Both the position numbers and the translations under genes were made by a program. This document shows positions 48,454 to 61,500 of a stretch of DNA of 64,000 nucleotides, piece by piece (within the stretch, counting starts at the first letter, position 1; every line of letters begins with the position of its first letter). The notes beneath the pieces are model-generated. The model was given only the letters and a program-made list of their open reading frames with translations. It had not been told where the DNA came from and did not search any database. The stretch comes from Diprion similis (lineage: Eukaryota; Arthropoda; Insecta; Hymenoptera; Diprionidae): assembly GCF_021155765.1 (NCBI RefSeq), contig NC_060107.1:15982501-16046500 (forward strand), given 5' to 3'.

Positions 48454-48627
48454 TCCCTTACCGACCGAGTCATTTTGCATTCTTTTTTTTTTATTTATTA
48501 TCCTTTTCTAGAGAAATTACAACGATTTCAGATTTCGTGACCGGTCAAACGATACCCCTCACTGCGATGTTTTCGTCCAATATTTACCTCTAAAATTGTG
48601 AAAAAACTGTGCGGCTCGGTCGGTAAC
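48454..48627. mobile_element. TTACCGACC-ended inverted-repeat element 4
   Basis: The left end carries CCCTTACCGACCGAGTCATT. The right end carries GGCTCGGTCGGTAAC, the complement of the core TTACCGACCGAG. The interior is T-rich and about 140 bp long. A GC-rich patch (48240-48450) adjoins the left end. Confidence 0.6.
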
Positions 48628-49646
48628 ATCGTAGCTGGAAATTGGTTCAGCTGAAAAAAAAAAAAAATAATAAAAAATAGGGATATTATTCGAATTCATC
48701 GAGATGCAAATGTAGAATGAATTTGGCACGGGCATAATTTCGATTTTTTTATACAGCGTGTCCTGCAGAGTTGAAAATGTATTATGTATATATATATATA
48801 TATATGTAGCATAGTCATGTGTTAGTGAATTTTAAATCAATTATCATCGTTTATCTTCGCGTGCCCAGCGAGTGCAACAGCTGGATCGTAATTTTCCGCC
48901 TACGAGTTTAATTTGCGTAAGAATCGCTGCACGAGTATTCGAGCCACCATGCGATCTCAAAGTGGCAGCCACCTACACTCTGTAGGTCTCCTGCGTGTCG
49001 TAAGTTTACACACACATACATATATATATATATATGCATATACCCACACGTGTATCAATTGCATTGGTTCTCTGTAGGCACACTGGGAAAAACGACAAGG
49101 ATTATTTCTAGTTGCGGATTAAACGTTGTAATATGAATGTATACCGTTGCAACAAAACGTTGAACAATTATTATTGTTATTATTGGTGTAATTATTAAAT
49201 TGGCTCATGATATAAACCGTGATTTCTTTGTCTACATATATTTATGCTTATTATGAAAATGCTAATTGGAAAAACCAGGCGATCGGTAGAATTGAAATTT
49301 ATTTTTAGTTGGAAAAAGGGGGGATATTTTATTGAATGAAATATATATGTATGCAAAGCAAAGAAATTGTTCCCTCGATTCATTAGCGTCGGATTTCACA
49401 GCGGATGGGAGAAGAGAAAGGAAGCCTGGCGTGTAACCTGTTGGCAATTATTATATTGAACCTCTTAATATCTCTGAGAGTATCTACTTGCTTTCCTGGG
49501 CCGCAACTAGGACAAGTCGGCATAGGTCAGACATCGAGCAAAAGTGAGAGTAGGTGGCTTAGAACTAGAACATGAGCCCAGCTGCAGCTGCAGGGTGACG
49601 GCGCAACGTCGCGTGTGTCTAAGCTACTCAGCTCCGCGTCTACTTA

Positions 49647-49648
<2 letters not shown>

Positions 49649-49675
<27 letters not shown>
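49649..49675. repeat. (TG)n microsatellite
   Basis: About 13 TG units. Confidence 0.95.
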
Positions 49676-49678
<3 letters not shown>

Positions 49679-51873
49679 TAAGCACTTACATAGTTGGCCA
49701 CATCGTATAACGTATGTGTACATAGATATATGTATATGTACATAAATCCATATCCTTACGCGGTACGATTGTGAGGAGTGTTTCAAAAAGAAACTTTCCC
49801 GCAACGCTGATCTACACAACGGTATTCATATTTATTATGCTTATACTGTACTTTCAAGTTATGCGGTTTTATAATATCTTACGGATACAATCCAAAGTCA
49901 TCCGTATCTCAATTATTAAGTGATTTTTGCATTTTATTGTATGTCTTTTTTTTTTTTTTTTTTTTTTTTTGCGTCTTTCTCAACATATTGTTATGTATGG
50001 GAAAATCTTACAAATTTGCTATTCCATTGTTATATTAAAACTTGATTTATGGAACGAAGGAAAAGAACAAGAAATTTTTAACACTATTCTTCACCTTTTT
50101 AATCACATTAGGTTCACATTTCACATTAGGTAGGAATTACGTTCAAAATATTATGTTGATAATAATGAGAATAATGACAACAATAATATATCGTCTCAAG
50201 ATGATGTTGGACTGTTCTCGTCTTACCGACGGGAGTCAGGAGAACGTATTTTCACACTTTTTTCAAATATCTTCAAACCATGAGAAATGACGGTTATTAT
50301 AATCGCTTCTGTCTTAAGACTGGAAAAAATTCGCCATGTTGTTGGAAATATGCAGCAAAATATGGAATTCAGCTTATACCCAATAATTGCACGCCATTAC
50401 CTCAGACCGTGAATTTCACTTGTTTCAATAAAATTCACCATTTCCCAAAATTTGAAGAGATTTTTTCCTTCAGGAGTAGAAAAAAAATGTCATATATATA
50501 CGCTTGGATCTTGGCTGTTCTCAACTTGTAATTTTCTCTGCTTCAAAACGGCTTCATTTATTATTATCCGAGGCTACGATCCGCGTCATGCGTGGGAATA
50601 GCCAGAGTCGCACTGCGAGCCTTAAACGCATAAAGCCGCGATGCAAGCTGCTGCATTCGCGACATTCCTATAGTTGGTTATCGGGGACGGTGACGTCACT
50701 CCAGGAAGTCCTGTGCGATCGGCACACGTGCAGTCCTTATTGGATGAGCCTTACTCAAGGTGCAGTCTAATGTCCTGTCGCGGAACGGACTGTACTCTTG
50801 AGTTTAATAGTTGCAAGTACAGATTCTCGTTTTGGCTTTTCCGGATTTATTTGCGAAAAATCATGCGCATCAGAACTCGGTTCTTACGGATAATATAAAT
50901 TTTTATTCTTGAATTTCGATTCAGTTTGATTCAATTCAGAACCAAACAAATTTTGAGCAAAATTTTTTCAGCTGCTCTTCACGTATTTTTGAGAATGTAA
51001 TTTGGTTGGATTAAACGATAACTCAAACTGCTTGTTCACCGATGACTCGAGAACAGTTTAATCGGTATACATACAGATCTGTCATTTAATTTACCTTCAT
51101 TAAACTAAGATTTGATTAGATTTTGAGCAAAACAAGTCGAATGACTTCCGATTTATTAAAAAATTAAAAATATTTTGATGCTTACGAAACACTCGACTTG
51201 GAAAAAAATACATTTCGATGTACGAACGTGTGTAATATTATTGAAATTAAAACCTTTGACGTCAGAAGGTGATGCTGCTACTACTGCGTATCAGTCTTCC
51301 CTTCACGACCCCGCGATTAGAGATGACGTGTTGTCTCGCTGTCAGATAGAACTCTCGAGTAGCTGCTGCTCATTATACGTACGCACACATGTAGCAGTTC
51401 ATATTCTACGTACCGTGAGTCAAGAACTCCGGTATTTACAATTAATCACTCTCCACTGGACTTGAGAAAAATCGGGAAAATCTGGTGGTTTCTTTGGTTT
51501 TTTTTTTTTTTTTTTTTTTTCCTCATTTTGTATTCAATATTCGAAAATTAGCAATTACTTTGAAGATATGCACGATAATTTGCATCTGTTGTAAAAGAAG
51601 TAAACATAAGCAAACGGAAAAGAGGCAAACAAGATTCAGTGGTGAACTTGAAGTTGTTATAAGTATGTGTAAAAAATATGATTGCAAACTCGCCAGAGAA
51701 GAAAAAAGAATGTAAATATCAATATTAATCAAATTCTGAAAAGTAGATCAGGTGATTCTAACTTTACACTCATCGTTTGGTTTGGATCGAAAATGCAGCA
51801 GGATATCGGTCCGTTGACATCGAAGCCAGCCAACTATGGGGCTTCGAACATCCCATCGTCTATTCATGTCTGA

Positions 51874-52280
51874 CAGTGTTGCCAGATCAGGGGTTTTTCC
51901 CCTAGATTTAGGGGGTTTTTAAGCGTCTAGGGGAAAATTTAGGGGGAAAGAACCTTCAGGGATTTTTATTTTGACCTTATAAGCTTTGAAATCACGCATT
52001 GCCTTATTAGTTGAAATAGATTTTCGATCAGAATTAATATCATTCTAGAGAAATTTATGAATTTGTTTGATTCGACGTGTTTCGATGCTCGTTTCGATCT
52101 TTGCTGCGACAATGAATGCGGCAATACCTCGACCGCATTTTATACCTATTCATAATGCCATCCGTACCCGCCGGTTTATTAGGAAAAAATCTAGGGGATT
52201 TTTATTTTCAATTTAGGAGAATTTAGAAAAAAAGGTTGGCAGACTCGGAGAAAAGCTGATTTAGTCATCTGGCAACACTG
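51874..52280. mobile_element. hAT-like non-autonomous element with CAGTGTTGCCAGAT ends
   Basis: It starts CAGTGTTGCCAGAT and ends ATCTGGCAACACTG, perfect 14-bp terminal inverted repeats. Sub-terminal CTAGGGGAAAA and TTTAGGGGG words recur on both sides. CAGTG termini are typical of hAT elements. The 8-bp flanks (ATGTCTGA and ATTCACGA) match only in part, so the target duplication is uncertain. There is no transposase. Confidence 0.65.
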
Positions 52281-52842
52281 ATTCACGAAGTCAGTCGAAA
52301 CCGGACCTTCGATTTATACCAACACACACGCATGCGTTGACCATAAGTACTACCTAATTTCCTTAACATCCAGATAGAAGGTAATCGGAACGAAATGGAA
52401 TGAAATTTATCTCGCAAGCTAAGGCAACGTCGATCGGTTACAGTATCTGGTGCCTTGTACCTTAACCTTTATTATGCTATCGAGTCGGAGGGAGTCGAAG
52501 TGCACGTGCCTTCCTCCCCCCTTTTCTCCCTCTTCGTTGCCATTGCGTTCGGCTTCGGCCCGCTCAAGGCATTGCATCTACACATGCAGCCATATTCGTA
52601 CGTCATATACACACACATACATACATACACACATACTATATATGTATATACATAGGCGTGTGTCGTAACGAACTGCTATGCGACGGCACGTGCAGCACCA
52701 TCTCCTTGCCTCGGTGTAACGCATGTATACACATATTATATATACATATATAGATATACAATACATACACGTATAGTGTAATAATTGTATATAGGTACGC
52801 ATGTACGTACGTGACGTGTATAACTTTGTACCTTACAAACCG

Positions 52843-52848
<6 letters not shown>

Positions 52849-52887
<39 letters not shown>
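52849..52887. repeat. (AG)n microsatellite
   Basis: About 19 AG units. Confidence 0.95.
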
Positions 52888-52891
<4 letters not shown>

Positions 52892-54479
52892 TTGCAGCGA
52901 CTGCATACAGAATAAATATTTCTAAACCACAGTTATTGTTACTGTTGTTATATCGTCAGTGTTGCTACTGCCTTCTCTATAATCAAAGTTTTTCTTTTCA
53001 GACTAGGTAACAGGTTCACTTCTCCGCCCACGATAATTCCATTCAGTTTCTTTGATGCTACATTATATACATAATATAACGAATTTTTATGTAAAATTAA
53101 TTTATTCAAGGAATCGAATGATATGTGCAAGTTAAGAAGAAAGAAATTCCATAATAATGGATCTTTGGACAATTTATTTACTCCAAGAACGTTTCTGTGT
53201 TGTAATATAGAATCTTTTCATCAGGTGAATTTCTGCAACGGTGAGAAGAAAATATTATTCAATAAAGTATTTCTAAACATTGTTATACCGTATAAAAAAT
53301 ATATATATTTATATTATACATATATATATTGAATACGAGGCATCAAGTTGTATGATTAGTGGGAACAAGTTTGCACAATGAGCATTTTGTCCTTCGTTAG
53401 TCCGCACGTGCAGTAAAATAGTGCAATATACATATGTATACACATTCATACAAACATATATATGTATATGTATATAAGCTACGGTCACTACAGGTCGACG
53501 ATAATAACGAAAAAAATGGAAATTTCTTATTTATCGTCCTGCGGTTGTGTTGTTTCTCTTATTTTTTTTGCGGTGGTTTTCTTATATTATACGACGATAA
53601 CGTCGATTTAACAGTGAGAAAACACAACGTCTGTCTCTTCTCGCACTATGTCACAAGAATTTGTCTAAGACAAAGGAATTAGAATCGGTATTGCGCATGC
53701 GTCGTTGGCAGAAGGAGGCCGGGGTGCATGCTGCTGCCTATTGCCGTACGAATCCAGGTCATGCCTTGGCAATTCCTGCTGTAAAACCACAGACGATTTA
53801 TGCTGTTGTTGCAAATTACAATTAAACAGATATATATATATGATTATGTTTCGCGAAATTTCGAGTTGAAGAAGAAAAAGAAAATAAAAAAATAAAATAC
53901 AAAATAAAAACAATAACTTGCGTGCGTAATTATTATAATTATACCGTCACTCGAGGCACCTGAAAAACACTCTACGATGCAGATGTAACGGTTCCGAAAC
54001 GTGCAACCAAAGCTACCTTCCTGCACACACACCACCACGCCTTTGTATCGCCGGTTTGTTCTTCCGGGTCGTAAACCGTAAGCCGTATGTATAATACGTA
54101 TAAGCCGTATAAATCGTTGATCGTAAATCGCGAACCGTGCGGCTCAGAAGGTCTTCACAGCCGGTGCAAGGTCATTGCGTCGATTGCATCATAACTTGAG
54201 CGCAAGTGCATTATATAGGTATAATGAATAAGTTCGAAATAATGCTACCAGATTGATGAAGGAAAAGAAAAAAAACAACCTTTTTTTTAGACTTAATTGC
54301 ATTATAACGGAGGTGAAATTATCGTATGTCGCAAGTTTATCTCATAAACTTTCTTTCCTCCTATTATTATTAATTTCGATTTGTTTATCGTTTTAATTTT
54401 GATCGATCGATCGAAAGGTTTAATCTATTACGCTGATACTTACAATATATTTATCATCATTGTATATATATACACACTA

Positions 54480-55097
54480 GGGTGGCGCAAAAAAACCGAC
54501 AATTTTTTTTTTTTTTTTGAGTCTCGTGTGACAAAATGTTAGTTTTTGATGTTTTAAGGGCCCTCTCCAAAGGACAGCTCAAAATAAAGTTTTAAGAGGT
54601 CGCTACAAATTTTCAAAAAAAGTAAAAAATCGTCAAAAAAATTAAATGAAAAAAATTATATTTTCAGTATTTTGTTTGATTTTTGATTCATATCGTGGTG
54701 TATTGTTATCGATTCTTTCTTACTAAATTAAAGAAAAAAAATGTATGAAATTTTAATATGAATATTAAAAGGTCGCACGAAAAGATCTAAAGAAATGCAC
54801 CAAAATATTGAAAAAAATTATTAGCGACCTTTCAAAATTCAAATTTTGAACTGAAACTTTCGGAAACTTATTTTTTTTTTGTCTATGAAATTATACCGTA
54901 ACGAGAAAAAAAAAAATTGAAAAAAAAAAAAAAAGAAATCGGTTTTTGACGTTTTAAAAAATGTGGAGCGACCTCTTAAAATTTTTTTTTTTTTTGAACT
55001 GTCCTTTGGAGTGGGCTGTTAAAAGATCAAAAAATAACATTTTGTCACACGAGACTCAAAAAAAAAAAAAAAAATAGTCGGTTTTTTTGCGCCACCC
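54480..55097. mobile_element. 618-bp TA-flanked element with long terminal inverted repeats
   Basis: The left end is GGGTGGCGCAAAAAAACCGA, a T tract, then GAGTCTCGTGTGACAAAATG. The right end is the complement: CATTTTGTCACACGAGACTC, an A tract, TCGGTTTTTTTGCGCCACCC. Inverted similarity continues through TCCAAAGGACAG and AAGAGGTCGCT, so the arms are roughly 130 bp. A TA dinucleotide borders each end, as in Tc1/mariner-like elements. There is no open frame of note. Confidence 0.8.
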
Positions 55098-55339
55098 TAA
55101 TATACACTATTCGGATCGAGATCTTATTACTATTATTATCCAACATGAAAAAAAAATATGATGCTTCACGGATGCTACCAACAACTGAATAATTTCTCTT
55201 TTTCTTGAAAGCAATAGGTCAAGGTAATCGAAAATTGGCAGTTTTTTTTTTGCCATTCCTCGAAGGTAATATATTTCTTCATGAGAATAATCACACAATG
55301 AAAATTAGTATTTCAGACAAAAATATGTCACAGATCTTC

Positions 55340-55500
55340 TTTACTATCGAATTTCACTCGTTGAACCGCTGATATAATCGATTATAACCGGAATCGAGAA
55401 TGGAGAGATATCTAGTAGATGAAACTAGATATCAAAGCTTCCATATTTTAGACCAACTGAGCGTTTCAGAAGTTTGAGCAGAATTCATGATCCAGAGTCA
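55340..55500. repeat. dispersed repeat similar to 38620-38760
   Basis: GATGAAACTAGATATCAAAG and CAGAAGTTTGAGCAGAAT here correspond to GATGAAACTACGTATCAAAG and TAGAAGTTTGAGCAGAAT at 38656-38730, in the same order and spacing. A partial, diverged repeat family of unknown type. Confidence 0.45.
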
Positions 55501-58500
55501 TACCTACTACATACGTCTTTTTTTCATTATAAAAAAAAAATATCAACAAGTTTCGGCATAAATAATCGAGAGAAGGGAAAATATACTTTTTCAATTCTTT
55601 CCTTAATACTTTCTTTGGTTTAGCCACTTTCTTATGTAATGTACATAGCATACTTAAATTCATATATAAATTTTACTACATTTATTTACATACTTTAGAA
55701 ATTTATATACCAATATATACCTACACGTGTATTATTCGATAGAAACAAATCATTTTTACACAGTTCTTGGATAACATATATCGGATGAATCTTTGCGAGA
55801 GAGATGAATGGATAGATATATAGATAAAGCTCGAATGGCGGATAAGAAGACAGGATACATAACGAAAGAGAGAGGAACAGATGAATTTCACCTCAACTGC
55901 AACGGGGCCTAGGTTAGTTAGGTATGAATAAATGAGCGGTATTCATGTATATAACATACCTACGTACGTACGTATGTATGTAAAACGCGTAGCGACGTAA
56001 TTTGAGGTTATGCCGTACGGCGTGGAGTATAAGCGCGCGTGTAGATTGGGCCTGCGGACTGCGGAACGAAATAACGAAAGAACGAGAACGGCACCGACCC
56101 AAATAACAACGCGAAGTGGGTCGCAACCCAGAATGCAAACCGGTCCTCACTTATATTGTAATACTCACTGCGCTCTCCGAGCACAGCGCTCTGCGCAGTT
56201 TCACCAGAAATTTACTTTCGATTAGAATGTAGACACTTTCGCTCACGATATACACGCATGCCGCGTACATAACCTATACTACAAACTTTTTATCATTATA
56301 TCCACGCTTCAACATCCGCCATCTTTTTTACTCAATGCAATCCGCACGTGCATAACGTAATTCGATGGTGTTTACTTGTATACTTACGATTTCCGAGAGT
56401 TGAAGAAAAATCCATATTTTTTTGAACGACAATTTTTATCAGAAACTTGTAAAGAATAAATATATATTTATCACTATTTTATTAATGTTAATATACTTAT
56501 TACACTTTGAAGATTAACACAGTGACGAGCACTATAGTAGAGCGCACAGCTTATTGAGGAGGTTGCGCATCAAAATAAAAAGAGAAACAGAGAAACAAAG
56601 CAGAGAGACGTGAAAAATTCTTACGCTTGCGGGCCTAGACGCGCTTATTCCGGGATCCGACTGTATATTAGAAAATGTCGAAATTAACTTTATACAGTCG
56701 AGCTTATGTTATATGTACACATAATCTTGAAAAACCCACATTTATTTATATATATATGTATGTATGTATGTATGTACGCACACACGGCATACATAAGCTG
56801 AGGGAAAGGCACCGGATTCTCGCAACGCAGATCGCGTCGCGACACATGCTTCTGCTTTAAACTGCGTTGTACTACGAGGTGTAGAAGGAAAAGAGAGAAG
56901 AAAAAGTAACGGTGATATTATACAGATTTGTTAGAATCAAGTTCACAATCTAATGAGATGAATCACGATTCTTCAAAGACGTCCGTGAGTGCGATATAAA
57001 TGTGAGTATAGCGAATATATCAGAGGTACAGTCAAGTGAAAGAATTCTTGAAATGAAACAATGATAAAATCAAGGTTGATAGTTAAGTAAAAGTCGAAAG
57101 TTAATGTAATGGTATTGAGCTTCGTTAAAAGGATTTCTTCTTATACGTAGCAGTATATTAAAAAAGAAAAGTTAGAACAGCAGACTCTATCAAAGTGAAT
57201 AGATAACAAAATTCTCTACATTTCTCAAGTCTACGGATTCTGTATTAATTAACGATTTTTTTAAATTCTATGTACCATTATATCCTTGCAGCATTTTTGT
57301 GTAAAAACCTTCCACTTTTTAACACCCAACTTCAAGTTTTATTTTTCAATATAAAACATGAAACGATTCACTTAAATATAATCTTCATCAGAACCTCTGA
57401 ACTTTAATATTTCTGCTCTGCGTCATTTCCTTCTTTCGATGTTTAATTTCGGCTTATTTAAACCTCGTAATCGATCATCGATTTGTCACTAGCCCCCATA
57501 ACCGTCAGCAACGTTCTTCCCATCCTATTTCATACTCGATGACATTCCTGACTATATCATCTTATATTATACGCAATGCAAGAAAGGAGAACCTGAACGA
57601 ACAGTTTTATACATGCGATGACAATACGAAAAAAACGAACGACGTCACGCCTAAGTGTGTGTACACACATACACACCATACATGTATGTTCCCACATATG
57701 CACATGTTGTATATATGGTAACGAATAGCAATCCGTACATTATTATACAAGCATATGTGATGACTGAATGTGTATGTGTGTGTGTGTGTGCGCGTGCGTT
57801 TATACATAAATATATTTCGCCTCCGGTTGGCCTACAGTGACGTCACTGGTTGCGCTGACACGGTGACATAGTGACACAGTTTTCGCGATGAATACAATAT
57901 GTATGCATAGGCATGCGTATACTTCTGTATATGTATATGTATATACCTACATACCTATATGAGCGACATGTCAGAAGGAGTAAGCGTAATTTCAACTTCT
58001 GAAGCAGCTGTTGCATTATAGCTCGACCATTATGGGCATTGGTTCCTCCAGTCATTTCGCCGCTGATGCAGCTGTTGCCATATAGTCTCTCTATGATACG
58101 GCTTTCCGTATTCGAATTACATAAATGTGATCATCGTTCTTTTTTTCTGCGATTCAAGGCGGTTCGGACGTGAAATCGATTACGAAAGAATATAATATGC
58201 ATATTTTTTTGGTTTTTGTTTTTGTTTTTGTTTGTTTGTTTTTTAGGGATGTCGGAGTTTAAAAGGATCTTTTTAAGAGAGTAAGAAAAATTTGCAATAA
58301 TATTTATTTTAAAGATTTTTTGAATATTGGAAATATCACAAGGAATCATCAAGTTACGATTTTATTAAATCGATTATATGCATGACCGAAAGCCATTAAT
58401 TTGTGGTATTTTGGTACAGGGAGATTAGGATTTAGAGATTTGAAAACTCTCGACGAACCCGGATAAACCAACCAACCAACCATGGAATTTTATATCCTAT

Positions 58501-61500
58501 TATTATTATTTAAGCAGTTATACATATTCAACTACTCGTACTTCGGTTTGCCAAACTTTACTTTTTCACAGTTTTATCAATATTTGTGAACACACAGGGA
58601 CATGTTTGGTACCGTGTTTGAGCTTATAGCTACTACATTAAATTGGAACGCGAGAGAATTTTTCATTATTATTATCATCGTTATCATTATTATGTTTCTT
58701 TTTTTTCCAATGTCAATATCTTCCTTCAATTCATTTATATTGTTTTATTATCATGGTACATATGCATTTGACCCGGATTCTTCAGGAAAATTCAGTGAAT
58801 ATAAAATTGAGTATTTTTGAAGCCAATGGCGAATGGAATCGCGTTTAAAATATACCAACTTTCAAGGAAACCATCGCAGGCATCGTTCGAAAACGTTTAG
58901 GTTAATTACTTCAAAACAGTCTCTCTTGACCCAATTGCGCGCTCACTTGCGGCAACTGACAGTCGTAAGGTGTAAGAAAAAAAAGAAAAAAAAAAAAAAA
59001 AAAAGATGCTACAAATGATTAACAAAATAATAAAAGTGCATTAGTATAAATTACTTCTATGTTCAATTTGTCAGGTTTTTCAGTCGCGCTTTGAAATAGT
59101 GAAGAAGAAGAAGAAGAAGAAGAAGAAAAAAAAATGGCAACAGTATGAAAATAAAAAAAAAATTAGGATTGCTGTGGCCATGCCAAGAATAGATACACTT
59201 TTATAAATTATATAATACGTACGTACGTATATAGACAATGTATATGTATACATATGTATGTAAATAATATATGGCTGCAGGTTAAGGACCTCAATTATTC
59301 TCTCTCTCTCTCTCTCTTTCTCTTTCTCTCTCCTTATTTTTCTCGTTACTTGTTCTGAGGAAGCCCCGTACGTTGATTGGTTCTTTTTCCGTTCAATTTC
59401 CTGTTGAATTGCTGAAGTAACGGAGAAAGGGGAAAAAAAAAAAATTAACAAAAAAAAAAACAAAACAACGGAATTATTCGACTTTACACCCACATTTTAC
59501 ATCTTTGAAATATAACTCTTGAAAAATATTTTACACCTAAATGTCGATTATGTTAAATGTTTTCACCTTCAACCGTTTGAAAATTGTAAATAATTGTTTT
59601 TTTTTTTTTTTTTGTTCTTCCTTTGTTTTTGGGTTTCCAAGTAAACACGTGTAACATATGTGACGAAAAAAACAATGACAAACATCTGTTTTTCAATAAA
59701 TCTGTGATTTTCACTATATTTTATCGTTTCTATAAAATGTTGGGAATACTTGTTTTTTTTTTTTTTTTTTTTTTTTTGGGCCTCTCTGAAAAGCAATGCT
59801 ATGTAATATTCTGCTGTCAAATACAAAGAAAATAAGGAAAAATAATATTGCTATTGTTCAGTTTGCGTATGCACCTTATATGTATGATTCAAGAACGGAG
59901 GAAACTGCCTTGTTTGAACGACAAAGGCGTATGGGTTTAATCGTTGTATTTAAATCTCGGAAAGGCGGTGTTATAGATGTAAGGTGAACCCTGCAGGTGG
60001 TCAGCAGTGCACGTGCGCAAAACGCAATCTGATTGTGAGTAATCTGCCGCTGCTGCTGCTGTTGCTACTACAGGTGAATAAAACAAATTCAAGACTAACA
60101 AAGAGAACGAACAAAAGTAAACCCTGAAATGCATGAAGTGCTAAAAAAAGCACGCACGATATTTTTGCACAAGTTTATAACACTGTTAAACGCATCGTCA
60201 TCAGGATTTCTTGCCAAGTGGAGTAAATTCAGAATGCACACTACTTAATTCACGGGTTAAATCTGGATTTTACCCTATTTTTTATTGCACAGGGGTTTTT
60301 TTTTTTGAAAATCTTACCAATCTTGCTGACATGAGAATCAACCCAAGTTACACCAAAAAATTATGCCAACTCTGAAACAGTATCTTGAATTTTTTCAGAT
60401 TTTTTATTCGGCTACTTGATTATTTGAAAATATCAAAAATTGTTTTAAAAAGGTCGTTTTTGAAAATTTTCAAAATTTCTATTATTCACTTCGAACATTA
60501 TTAGACCGGTTACATTATGGAGCGATTTTTGGCTGTATTTTTACACATTCAACTTTTTTTTTATCAACTTCATCATGATATCGGTCTCGAAATGTTCTAA
60601 GTAAAAAATAGAAGTTATGAGAATTTTTTTAGGAATTTTCAGACCGTTTACACAATGTTTCAGTGGATTGAAAAAATTGAAAGTGCTAAAAAAAACTAGA
60701 AAAAAATCGGCCCATCATTTTTGAGATTTTTAAAAAAGGTCCTTTTCAATATCACTCCCAGTACTTATAAGTAATTAACCAGTTGAAGAAAAATCTAACA
60801 ATTGCAACAAAAATTTTGAACAAAATCAAAAATATTGAGATCAGACGTTGGTTGGATTCGCATGGAATTCCCCATATCTATAATAATATATAGGTGTAGT
60901 TGTAATACGTCAGCTTAATGTCGAGTTGTGCGCGTTTTAATTGCTTGTTATACTGTCACTGAAAAATTTACTGTCGATTCAATTGCGGCATGTCCTCCAG
61001 CTCAATGCCAGCAGATGTCTGCGCTATATGTATATGTAGATAATAGTACGTATATATATATATCTCAATACCTATTTGAAATTGGCGATAAACCTTCAAA
61101 AACGGATTCTTCGAATCTATGCGTGTGTGGTATTGAGGATGAATTCAGTCCTTCGTTCTCGAGGTTCATGTCATATAAGAAAGCAAGCAATTCTTTTTTA
61201 CATCTATTTATTTATTAATATTGTGACGTAAATCAATTCCGAGTTCCAATCTAAACGCACTTGATCAAATATTGTTGGTTCTTTTGAATAGTGTAGAATT
61301 TGCGTGCTATTTTTCCACCTGAATAATTCAAGAATTTTAAATATTATATTACACACATGTGAGACATGCCATGCCGCTACGACTAGTTTTCACCTCAGAA
61401 TTTTTAATCTGTTTGAAATATTTTTTTTTTTTTTGTGATATCAGCGCCTCTAAAATGTAAAAAAAAATTTACCCACTCATGCAACGGTTTTTGAGTAATT

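Noticed and set aside
59080..59493. 137-codon minus-strand frame
   Set aside because: It consists of poly-Phe/Lys and Arg-Glu stretches from simple sequence (AAG, TC and T tracts).
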